Shown: positions 1-10,378 of the stretch, piece after piece
Layout of the letters: each line of letters starts with the position of its first letter
Position numbering within the stretch: the stretch's first letter is position 1
Assembly: GCA_026874595.1 (NCBI GenBank)
Contig: CM049317.1
Location: forward strand, 76,329,891 to 76,393,890
Direction: 5' to 3'
DNA: 64,000 nt
Source of the DNA: Sipunculus nudus
Taxonomy: Eukaryota; Annelida; Sipuncula; Golfingiida; Sipunculidae
Notes under the pieces: model-generated
The model's input: only the letters and a program-made list of their open reading frames with translations
Told to the model about the DNA's origin: nothing
The model's database searches: none
Made by a program: the position numbers and the translations under genes

Positions 1-39
1 GATTTTCAGTGTAATTGGCATTTTGACCTTATATCTTGA

Positions 40-690
40 TAAGTATTAGACACATTTTCCATAATGTTATGCACAGTCAATCTTGATACTGCACTGGAGG
101 TAGACTCCAACCATGAACGACACGCCATCTGGCGACATTTCAGTGAACGATTTATTCCCGTTGTCTTCAAACAAACTGAAGATGTGTGGTTATAAACTTG
201 AGTTGAAAGTGTTTGCTGCACCCTCAGATTGTGCACGTGTATCAGTGACCAAAATGACATTAGGGGAACACACAGTGAAGTCAGTGCCATGTGTCAGGAA
301 TACTGTTGTAGCTTAAGACAGTGCTTTAAACTATGAAGAACACGTTAACAGTCTAGTAGGAGCAGTAAACTACCAGCCGAATAACATCAACTGTATCAGG
401 AACTATTTAGTGTCAAAATTGAGACATTCATACGTGCCTGTGTAACATCGAGGCTCGATTGCTGAAATTCCTTCGGCTACAATATTCTCTTGATGGTTTT
501 CAAGTCCCTAAATGGACTAGCGCCCAGCTATATTTCTGAGATGCTGGAGATGTGCATACCATGCACACACCTCCGTTCAAAGTCAGTTAAGATTGTCTAA
601 AGCTATCAATGCCTAGAACACACCTATGGGGACAGCATTCTCTCCGATGGCCCCGAAAATGTTGAACATTCTACGTGTAAAACCTAGAAA
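40..690 (+). mobile_element. Non-LTR retrotransposon (LINE) reverse-transcriptase remnant
   Basis: Conceptual translation on the plus strand, with several frame changes, follows the C-terminal half of a LINE reverse transcriptase. A corrupted YADD-like stretch sits near 60-80, SSNKLKM near 165-185, HVNSLVGAVNY near 340-375, CVTSRLD near 438-458 and VFKSLNGLAPSYISEML near 497-545. A broken LRSKS / YGDSIL / APKMLN tail runs to about 690. These blocks match the usual order after the catalytic box. Stops and frameshifts interrupt every frame, so this is a dead copy. The element may begin left of the window. The clade (CR1/Rex1/jockey-like) is a guess. Confidence 0.75.
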
Positions 691-2852
691 GTCATGATGT
701 GTCACTCAGCTCAAGGTCTTACTCAAAGCACCTGGATATGGTTATGTGAAAAAGAGCTATACACATTCTTATTTATATCTATAATTAAGTTCTGGAAGTC
801 AGTGTTGTTGTCCTTTATGAACACATTCCTTAACGCCCAGACACACTTCATTTCACGTTCCACATTTACAGTGCTACTCTCGGTTGATTTTCTCCCAGGC
901 CCTTCTTGTGTTTCCCAAAGGTACCCGGGCAGATGAAGCACGCCCATGTTTCAAATCGTCCTCTCTTTGGCACCGCATTTAAATGAGTTTTGTAACCAGA
1001 GGAATATTAACAGGCCAAGGCATACGGAGACTGTATTTCGTACACTGGTCAATTGTTTCTTGGTACGGTCGGGGATCGCATACCACGCCTTAAATATTAA
1101 GCCTAAATACCTGATACTATGGAAACTACATATGTTTATATATTTTATCATAAATATACATATATATACAATATATATTCATTTGTTTTGTTACTTTGAG
1201 GCATATCTCCAGCTAAAGTCCAATGAAAGTAATTGAATTGCCTACATAATATAATTCTAATAATAGTAGCAGAAAATATTAATAATAGGATTATCAATTA
1301 TAATATTAGTATTAAACATTTATCATTAATCTGTGGTTTGATGTTTCGGCCTAAAATTGTGCATGTAGATCCATCTGTGGAAGATTTCTCGTTCACAAGA
1401 CTGGTGGCGCCATCTGCCATCGAATATTTGTAAAATACATTGAGGCATTTAACTCATGAGCGCTTTTATATATCTGCCTGAAAATGTGCATGTCCGTAGA
1501 TCTTGGAATGGTGGCGCCACCAAAGGTATCCGTCTGTAGGTCTATTATTGGTGCAAATCACATATATCTCAAGAGTCGTTCAATGTAACGGCCTAACAAA
1601 GAAAAAACACATTTATGCCTTTATCTTAGGAGTGGTTTTACATATAGGCTTGAATTTTGTCCTTTCCTTTGATCTAGGATGGTATTATCTTGTACACATG
1701 ACTGGTAGTGCCACCTACAATAATTTGTTTTAATCCGCCTGATTTAAAAAATCTGAATCTGAATAAACTAGTTGTTTGCAATCGCCGTGCGATCACTGGA
1801 ACCTTTTTTTCAACTATTTTTTACTGTGTGAAAGCTGACAATTTTGTTTCATGTCAACTATCATGCAACAACGTTCTATTGTTGTACCGATTAATCGATA
1901 ATACCTATAGTTGATTCTATTCTTTATAACAATCGAATATATTGGAAGCATTTTCGTATATTCGACCATAAACGATTATGTATGCGCAAACTGCATACAA
2001 ACTGCTCTTGCTGAGGTTCTTAAAACCATAAGAGGAGGCTTGTTAAATTTACATCGATTACTGTCGCCTGGTGATGTGTATATGCATTAGGATAAAGGCG
2101 TGCGCAATACACAAGTGTGTCAGTCCTGTCAGAGTGGCGTCGTGTTGTTCAACAATTCAAAAGATGTAGTAACTAGATGAGATATAGGAAATAATCTCTA
2201 ACAATCGATCAAGGGTTTGCTTTTGTCTTAAAATCATCGGACATGATTCAACAACTGATTCTGAAAACAACCAAGTTCATTGATGTTCGACATGAAAAAA
2301 TGGTGTGTATCTTGAGGAAATGAATCAGGAACGAATGAAATGTGTGATATAACACAAGAACAAATGGAAAGCAGACATCATAATTAAGCAGGTCTATTGA
2401 GCTTAATAAATGTTTATTATGGTCAACCATACAGCGGAGATTCGTTTAAGGTCGATCAGGGAGCCCTTACCTCTGTGCGTAAATCAAGGCAACTTCATTT
2501 AAAGAAGAAATACATAACCTACTGTAGCTCTTAATAAACAGATACTATAACATGTGTAAGGTGAGTGAGACATATATATGAGAGTAACCATGTAAACTAT
2601 GTAGCAACATGAATCTATATATGTATCACTAGGTTTAATACGTAGTTTCGAACGACTACTGGGGACGATTAGACCGGCTCTAATTTTATGTAAGGGTTTA
2701 GAACCGTGTCAAAACCATGATCACAGAACATTAATTTTTCCATATGTATAACGTTTGAACGTGAGCCCGGAAATCTATTTAAAAAGTCACAATGATTAAG
2801 TTGGATTTAGCTGTAGTTCCAAATCCCTCTGCCGTGCAAGAGATAGGGTTTC
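691..2852. other. AT-rich intergenic stretch, no gene seen
   Basis: No convincing coding exon, RNA gene or intact element was found. Open frames here are short and lack recognisable motifs. The only internal structure noticed is the decayed repeat described at 1349-1712. Confidence 0.5.
1349..1712. repeat. Decayed repeat with a TGGTGGCGCCA core
   Basis: The phrase GCCTRAAAATGTGCATGT occurs at about 1349 and 1476, and a TGGTGGCGCCA-like core recurs at about 1401, 1508 and 1702 (the last degenerate). Spacing varies from about 107 to 194 bases, so any original tandem unit has drifted. It could be the remains of a short interspersed element or a tandem duplication. Confidence 0.3.
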
Positions 2853-4247
2853 TCAGTCAATATCTGCATCTTGTAAAACATGTTTCATCCTTTTTTGTAA
2901 AATGTCCCCATACTGCAGGGCGGACTCATCCGTGATAAGACACTGGCGAGATTGTTCCCCCGGATAGAACCGGTAATGGTGTAGCGTCGCTATATTGGAT
3001 GGTACGTCCTGCTGAGCCTTATATCCAGGTCGTAATTTGGCCAAGTGGTGCACGGCCATCATCCTGACGCCCGAAGGACGGATAGCCACCTTATATCAGG
3101 CATCTCTCGATATCTGCGTTCTATTTGTAAAAGTCTGCGTAAAGGCCTTTTTGAGGATACTCTGTGCCAGGAAAGTAGGCACACAGTAATACGTGGGCTT
3201 GAATCTCCTTCCCGCCACCTTTTGATCGCTAAAGATTTCTTGAAACAGTTTCATAAACCCGAAAGACGATGGTATCACGTGCTCATCAAAGTCAAAGAAT
3301 AATAAATACTTAAATTGATCACCAAAACGATAAAGACAGTCATTAATCGATGCATACTGACCGTATGTGTGAATTTCTCCGAGATAATGACGTCTTGCAG
3401 ACCGCCATAATGGCTTCCATGGTTGAATCAGCAAGAATCCAACTTTGGTGTAATAGTTTAGCAACTTCTCGACGGGTGGTGACACAAGTTCGTAGTCGTA
3501 GAGTATAACCTTTGTAACTCCCATAATGCGTTGCATCTCCATCCATTCAATGAACGCATAAGGCGATGTGTAGTTAAACATATGTTTAGCACAAATGGCT
3601 ATTGTGTCATTACCGGGATCAGCTTGCTTTGTCCTGTCTTCTACGATCAGCATATTACTGACTTCTCCACAATATCTATATGTTATTGATACTGAAATCG
3701 GTTTAACTTGCAGCGGCTCAAGACACCAGACAAAAGTCGGAATATACTTAAAGAGTTTTTCACGCGACATAATCTGAATGGCTTCTAACTTGCCGCGAAC
3801 ACTGAGAGTTTTACCGCCAGGATAATTAATAACGCAGAAGAAATCCAGCCCTTGTTTGGAATCAAACGCAATAATAAGTATCGCGTTTTCATCCTTTTCG
3901 TTTTTGGTATAAAAGGCAGAATAAACATACAAATTTATTTTTACAACAGGTTGAAAGACGTTCTGCCGACAGCTCAGAGACGACGGTTTGGTATATTCAC
4001 AGGTCACAAATGTAGAGTCGCTTTCGATGGACGCTTCTCCTTCCGGGCGGGAACAGTCATATGGTTTTGTCCCGTTGTTCCTGGTCGATTTCATAATCCA
4101 GTTATTTTCGGTCATTCGTCGGTGTGTTGTAGTAAATTCCTCTCTGGAAAAAATTCTTGGACGGAGCGTCAGGTGAAGCACACTCACCAACACAATGACC
4201 AAGGTTATGAGATACAGAAAGAATATTTTTTTTCTGGACGTCATCAT
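2853..4247 (-). pseudogene. GT92 (DUF23) family glycosyltransferase with an in-frame TGA
   Basis: Reads as a type II Golgi glycosyltransferase of family GT92 (nucleotide-sugar donor, glycan acceptor). From the Met at 4247 there are 383 residues, a TGA at 3096-3098, then 80 further residues in the same frame to a stop at 2853. Residues 7-28 form one hydrophobic signal anchor. ICAKHMFNYTSPYAFIEWM, then YASINDCLYRFGDQFKYLLF, then FDFDEHVIP (DFDE at 319-322, the DxD-type metal site) are family landmarks. After the TGA come RPSGVRMMAVHHL and ATLHHYRFYPGEQSRQC, the family's usual C-terminal blocks. The domain is therefore complete apart from one nonsense codon. The start at 4247 was preferred over a Met at 4319 because a splice-acceptor-like TGTATTCAG ends at 4292 between them. 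It may be a recent pseudogene, a null allele, a sequencing error or a readthrough gene. Family call about 0.85; pseudogene status less sure. Confidence 0.75.
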
Positions 4248-5660
4248 CTTTGCCAATGGTGTTGAGATGCCTTCTGCACCGAGTGGGTCCTCTGAATACA
4301 TGAAGAAAAATGAAATCATTGAAATAATTCGTGTTTTTTAGCAATATATTCATCCTACATTTTTTTTCTTTCATACAATCATATCATGGATAGAATAGTA
4401 CAGTCAATGTGGAAGAAACTCATTACGAGGATAAACTGATGGGTATGGAACAATAATACCTAACAATGGATTGGTCTCACTTTGCATGAATTCATGATCA
4501 TGTAGGCATTTCTTAATTTAATATTGTATGTTTATTTAACTGACATATTAATATCGTGACTGACTATCCAATTAACGCAAATATCCGTCTTGCTGTGTAT
4601 ACGTATACTACCATCTCGTGCAGATTTATTCACACTTAAACTCAATTGAGCTGCCAGACAGCATTAAGGCAACGCCAACAAATTTTCTACGAACTCAAGC
4701 GGGCAGGTTTTTTTTAATCACTGATCGAGACAAAATATGTGTAGAATTTTGCAAATTTCTTCATTTTGAAAATCGCTTCTAATTTAAAATCGGTGCATAT
4801 AATAAACACTAACAAAATTTCCACTTTTCACGTTTAAGACATCTAGGAACCGACAGGATATAAATTAGCAACACAAGTAATTTGCAAGTAATTTGGTGGA
4901 GTTAGCCCACACATTTTTGAGGGATGCTACCTTTCGTTTTATAGATTTACTTCTTAAGAAATTACCGTCACCTTCATACCTTTTGTATTTCCTCTCGTAC
5001 AATTTATGTATAATATACGCCTCATTCGGAGTTTTTAATTATTTATAACTTACCGTGGACTCTACAATGTTGTACGCAGCAGCACCTCGTCAGGTAAATA
5101 GCAGACCGTCTACTAACTGTAGCTTTATTGCAGAAACAATCAATACAGTGTGCTACAAAGACTCAAAAAATAAACTGTTGTTGAAAATGTAAAAAACATA
5201 CTAAACATGGTATCTTATCACAACCAAACACAACGTGATGGTTCTTTAAGGCCGTCACTTGAATAATAATCACCATCACATGATGAACCTGAGCGAGTGC
5301 CAAACTACAGCTGGTTTCCCTAATTGATACAACTACAATACCTGGACACAATAACTAGAGCACGGCAAGCATGATTTCCATTTTATCGCAGCCTCCTGGA
5401 GTAAACGTAATATATTTGTATCTTTTACTGCATATGTTTCAGGTAGGCCTGTGAAACCCGCAACAATAGGCCCTGCCTATTTATACAGTTGATGGGCGAC
5501 AATATTGATGCAAAAGTTAACCTTCACTCCATAAGCAGCGCCTACGTTATGCTCAACTATTCGCTGCATTACCTGCTGCAAGAAACCGCGGTTGCCGGTC
5601 AGGTTTTGCAACCAGGCGGTGCTGTTTCTGTGAAATTTCCCTTGCGTAATATTTAACCAA
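4248..5660. other. Upstream region of the GT92 gene, no further gene
   Basis: Directly upstream of the start codon, 4248-4291 could be a short 5' UTR segment following an acceptor-like TATTCAG on the minus strand. No matching noncoding first exon was identified further upstream. The rest is AT-rich without recognisable coding signal. Confidence 0.35.
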
Positions 5661-5926
5661 TCACATTGCAGGTATAACCAGCACAATCGTATGTTCTTCG
5701 AGGTGCCAGTCGATTTTCACTGCGGTCGAAACTCGAAAGTGCTTGGTAGCACAGACTTTTTCCACCCCCGTCGGAATACACATGATGCAATCATCACCTT
5801 TCAAGACAGTCTCTTGCTGGTGTGACCTGAGGTCAGTTATCCCCCATTGTTTGCATATTTCTCTCTTATAGTGCTGCACGAGCAAGAGTTTGTTTACACG
5901 CTCAGCCAATAGAATCTCTTGTTCAA
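5661..5926 (-). pseudogene. RecQ-like DNA helicase fragment, frameshifted in Walker A
   Basis: On the minus strand, DLEQEILLAERVNKLL leads into WGITDLRSHQQETVLKGDD and CIMCIPTG, which resembles RecQ motif 0 (LRxxQ) followed by motif I. At PTG (about 5768-5776) the open frame continues as VEKVCATK. The neighbouring frame reads GGKSLCYQALSS, the expected rest of a PTGGGKS Walker A and its helix. One missing base in a run of G explains the switch. After about ten more residues the similarity fades. An acceptor-like CTGTGCAG ends at 5927. No helicase motifs II-VI were found, so this is a truncated, broken copy, perhaps of the RecQ-like genes that often multiply in invertebrate genomes. Confidence 0.55.
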
Positions 5927-6776
5927 GATCTGCACAGTACAGTCATCTTTGTTCACACCCTGATCCAATCAGATTCTAACTTTTCTAGCGCAAACTGACT
6001 GGGTGATTGGCAGTTCGCCATACCTGAAGAATCCTTCCATTTCTCACAGTGTGTGATTGGAAGGTCCCCGGGGGGTCACACGCTGTGTTCAGAGCGTAAC
6101 GTTTACCTTAGTTAAGTTTGTCTGCAAAAGAAGTATAGTATTAAAGATGACGAATGCAATTATAATGCATCAATCCGGTATGGTAAAAATGTCTATTCTT
6201 TCAAGAGGTGAAATTTAGGAAGAAAATAGATCTTATATTAAAAAGAAATTTCTTGACTTGTTTATCTCAGTAGATTATGTTTATTTCTTATAATTGTAAA
6301 TATTAATGTTCATGATACCCAATTGTTGTACAAGGCCGACTGCAAAAACTTGCTTGACACTAAATTCCTCTTAAGAAAACAAAAATCTAGCATGTTACCC
6401 AGGTAAACAGATACAGCTACAGATCTCTGTAACACAGCTATTGTAAAATACCAAATGTGTGTTTAGTAACACGGATAGTTTTAGTTACAAGCAGAGTAAA
6501 CACGTTAGACCTCCACAGTCCTAATAAGCATACGAGAAGACAGTACGCAGACTTTATTGTAAAATATTTGGTACTCCGTTCTAATTTAAACTTAAACTGA
6601 TGTCACCTTCAGTATATCAAATTAATTTCAAATAAAGCCAACAACTTAATGTCATTCTTTATGAAAAAGAAACACTAAAAACCAAAATCCGAAACACAAT
6701 CATAAAATGGAAATTAAGGTTTGACACACGTAACAAATTGTTATCTCTAAAGGAATATAAACAGATTGACAGACTG

Positions 6777-6779
<3 letters not shown>

Positions 6780-6828
<49 letters not shown>
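6780..6828. repeat. (TA)n microsatellite
   Basis: About 24 uninterrupted AT dinucleotides. It accounts for the poly-Ile/Tyr open frame on the minus strand. Confidence 0.97.
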
Positions 6829-6830
<2 letters not shown>

Positions 6831-8984
6831 ATAAGCAGCGTATAATATTTTTTATAATATTCTTTTGAGCACAAAGGGAGGGAAAATTGTGAACTTCCGG
6901 TTCTCCTCCGTTGACAAGAACGGCCTTTAAAATATACCATAGTTGCTATTATATGTATCGTTGGCCATTGGGCATCGCGTTGTTACCAATTAATAGATAT
7001 AAAGATCATTGAAGTCTGACAATTTTTACAAATGTGACATCAAAATGCTTAAGAAAAGTGGGCAAATGGCGGCCATCTTAAAAAATTACGGCCATATTGG
7101 ATAAGTGACTGGCTTACTTTCTGTCTTGTAAAGGGTTCTTAGACGAATAAACATCCAAAATTTGGTGCTTGTATCACCAAGTGAAGTATTCTGACCATAA
7201 TCGCCCTTATCTGCTGGCCTTATTGAAGAATATATAAAACTGTGGGCTTAAACAGTCATATAAATGGTTGTGAGGTGTTTTAATAACTCATCTGTTAACT
7301 CTGAAAATAATGTGTGTCACTGATATATAAAGCCTTATACGGTAAATTTGAATGTCAATTTCTCTGCAATTGTAACATTTCTCAGCAATTGTTGCAAAAT
7401 AAAGCTTAACACTGACCTTATTAATTGTGACATCGGGGTGTCTTTACTACAAATTGCTGATAACACATTTTATTTTTGTTATCAACACTTTGAGAAACTT
7501 GCAGTTGTGACACAGATCATCAAATAAATAGTTTGGAGAATAAGTATTATGAGTATTGTCTGTACAGGTCTGTTAGATGCAAAGTTGAAAGAACGAGTTT
7601 ATTCTTCATATATAGTTGAAGGCGAAGCCTAAAAAAATGCATGAAGCTAGGAGATTCCAATGATGTTAATGTTATGATGTGATACGATTCAAAACATTTC
7701 CTTTATCAAAAAAGTGATGCCATCTGCATGCGGGTTTTTTTTGTAATACATGGCATTATTTCGGTTGCCTGTTCCAGTTGTGTCATAATTGAAAGAAGTG
7801 ATGACCAGTTATCGATGATTTATGTATATTTATATATAAAGAAATTCAGTATTTCAAAAGATAAATATGACACCACAGGATAACAACGCAGTCACATAAA
7901 CAGTATTATATTTATATATAAAACATAACATGAATTTGTTTTTTATACAGAATATTGTTTAGCTGCAGTGGCCAACAGATAGAGGATGAAGGTTGTTTTT
8001 CAAACATTCTGAATAGAACAGATAAGCCATACAGGAAATTTTTTCCAATGAAATATAGAATATGTCAACGCTTATACTTTTGTGTTGATTCCAGCCTGAT
8101 CGATGGTAATCTTATCTTTCATATAGAATAATTAATTTAAAAAATCGATAACCTGTGTAATCCATAGATTTTAGCCTAGTGAACATACGAAAACAAATCA
8201 TGTAAATAAAATACATTTATTGTCAAACCCTATCTCAAAGATTCTTAAAAAGGACTCCTCACTGATCTTGTATGCATTTCTTTGTTCTTTACTACCTCAG
8301 CTATAAATATCGATAGTGTTTTTACACGTTTCAATTAAACCTGGAGCTTGAGACATATTAAAAGTCAGTTCGGTCTGTTCTAGAAAATAACTCATTAAAA
8401 ATAATCAAAAAATTTTTTACGTTAACAACAATTTCGTGTCTTTGTTTATTTTTTGATGATATATTAATAACCTATTACTGTGAATCATTTTGCATTCAGA
8501 CCGTTTTTGTATTTAATATCAAACAGGTGTAGGCTTGTCCATTAGCGACAATTTATTTTCATTTTCGCTCATTTGATCAAGGAGCAGATATTCCCTCATG
8601 TTTCGGTCAAATGAGCCAGGGGTTTTAGTATGTGATGTTAATCTGATGAAGGTACCTAACTTATATAGGTACCTTATCTGATTGCTTTGTTCCTTACTAA
8701 AGTATTTAAGCTTTTCTAACTTTCATGAAATTACATCCTCCCACTTTTAATATTCTTTATCGCTCATCCATTGATTTTGTTGTAAACATAAATCATTTAA
8801 TAAAATAGCATATGCTTACTGCAAAAAGCCTCTTTTCATTCCCTGTGCATTCCACGTGTTAAATTAACTGGTATTACTTTTGTCTTAAAATATATTTTAG
8901 GCGCATCCTCAACATTTACTAGTTTTTGTTTGGCTAGATGCAGAACATACATTATTCATTTTTTGCAAATATGTTCTAAGGCAA

Positions 8985-9190
8985 GGATCAACACATTAAA
9001 ACAAGCACCTCTCCAAGTTTCAAGTCGATGATTTTCAAGGGCAGAACCAGTAGCTGAACGTCAATATTTAACATAAGCACCTTTCCAAAGTAATAAGTCG
9101 TTGATTAACATGGAAAGAAGCAGTGATCCAATTTAAAAATATCGACACAAGCATTCTTAAAAACAAATGACATGTCGTTGATTTACAATC
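8985..9190. repeat. Imperfect triplicate repeat of about 65-75 bp
   Basis: Three consecutive stretches share the order ACAAGCA(C/T)..., then an AAGTCGATGATT-like segment (CAAGTCGATGAT, TAAGTCGTTGAT, CATGTCGTTGAT). Similarity is low and the units contain indels. No function is suggested. Confidence 0.35.
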
Positions 9191-10378
9191 GCTATATTTA
9201 AGGGAATTTACCGAGCAAATGTATACCCTTTTGTCCACCAGCGAGGTTAAAAAACTTAAAGGGAAAGTGGAAAATGCTAGACGGTTTTTATATTTTATCA
9301 TTATTCGTTATCATGCATATATTTTAACATAATGAACCGATACTCTTGTGTATCAGACCACAGTTATTACTTTGATGCCTATAAGGCACAATTCCCAACC
9401 ATCGTGGATGTTGAAACTTAGTTTGCAGACATGTACTGGTAAACTCAGTTTGTTTAATATATTCATGTACTATGGCGTTTTGTAGTGGGTCAGACTCAGC
9501 TAAGGAGAATGGCCTGAGGGCCACTCGGTAGATTTGTCCATGCTGACTCAGCAATCAGATCTTTCGTGCAATTAGAATATGTAATATATAATTATTTTGT
9601 TTAATAATCCAGCAGTCATGCGATGCGTGAATTCATGTTTTCTGATATGGCCGAAGTACAGTAACATGGTGTTTTTTTATATTCTATTTTTATAAATACA
9701 TGTTCCACCAAATGTGAATGTGCAGTAATTATATATGTAGATAGACGTCCCGGGCTTACACATTGATCTAATTATGTTTGTTTCTGTAAAACAGTCACAC
9801 ATATCTTCAAGCCATTGAAACAATACTACTGTAGAATGAATGTTGTTCATAATGATAATTGATCACTTTTCTTATTAACTTTCTTTTAAAGTTTTATCTG
9901 AGAATGATCTGCTGTAATATGGCAGGCATATATGCCTGGAAATAAAATGTGCTTTGTAGTTGTTAATATTATTTTATTTTCAATAAATTAAACAGAAACT
10001 CTTTGAATTCTCTTCAAATAACAAATGCCTTACAGGAGGGCGCAAATGTTCCTGAATGTTACATGAAATTCCCACAAGTGATGCTAGCTCATATTAAGTA
10101 TAATTTATCAGATTAGATTTCATGATCAAGTTTTAATTCGGAACTGGCCATTGGTGACTAATACAGGCTAAAGAGAAAACTACACATATATGAATGTCAA
10201 TAGATTAATTCGTTTTTATGAATTCGAGAATAGGTATGTACCTTTAACCAACAACATATATTCGATTTGCAATCAAATAAAATGAAGCTTGTGAGTAGAA
10301 TGCGCATCACGAACCGAATAAAAAATTATGGGCTTATATAAAATAGCAGAAAAGCAATGTGCCTTACAAAGCATAGCG

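Larger units (their letters stand above)
5927..10378. other. AT-rich intergenic stretch
   Basis: About 4.4 kb without a recognisable gene. It contains a (TA)n tract (6780-6828) and a poorly preserved short tandem repeat (8985-9190). Open frames near 9068-9301 and 9324-9554 have no motif that I recognise and no convincing splice context. Confidence 0.5.

Noticed and set aside
6659-6940. Open frame with a poly-Ile/Tyr stretch
   Set aside because: An artefact of the (TA)n microsatellite.
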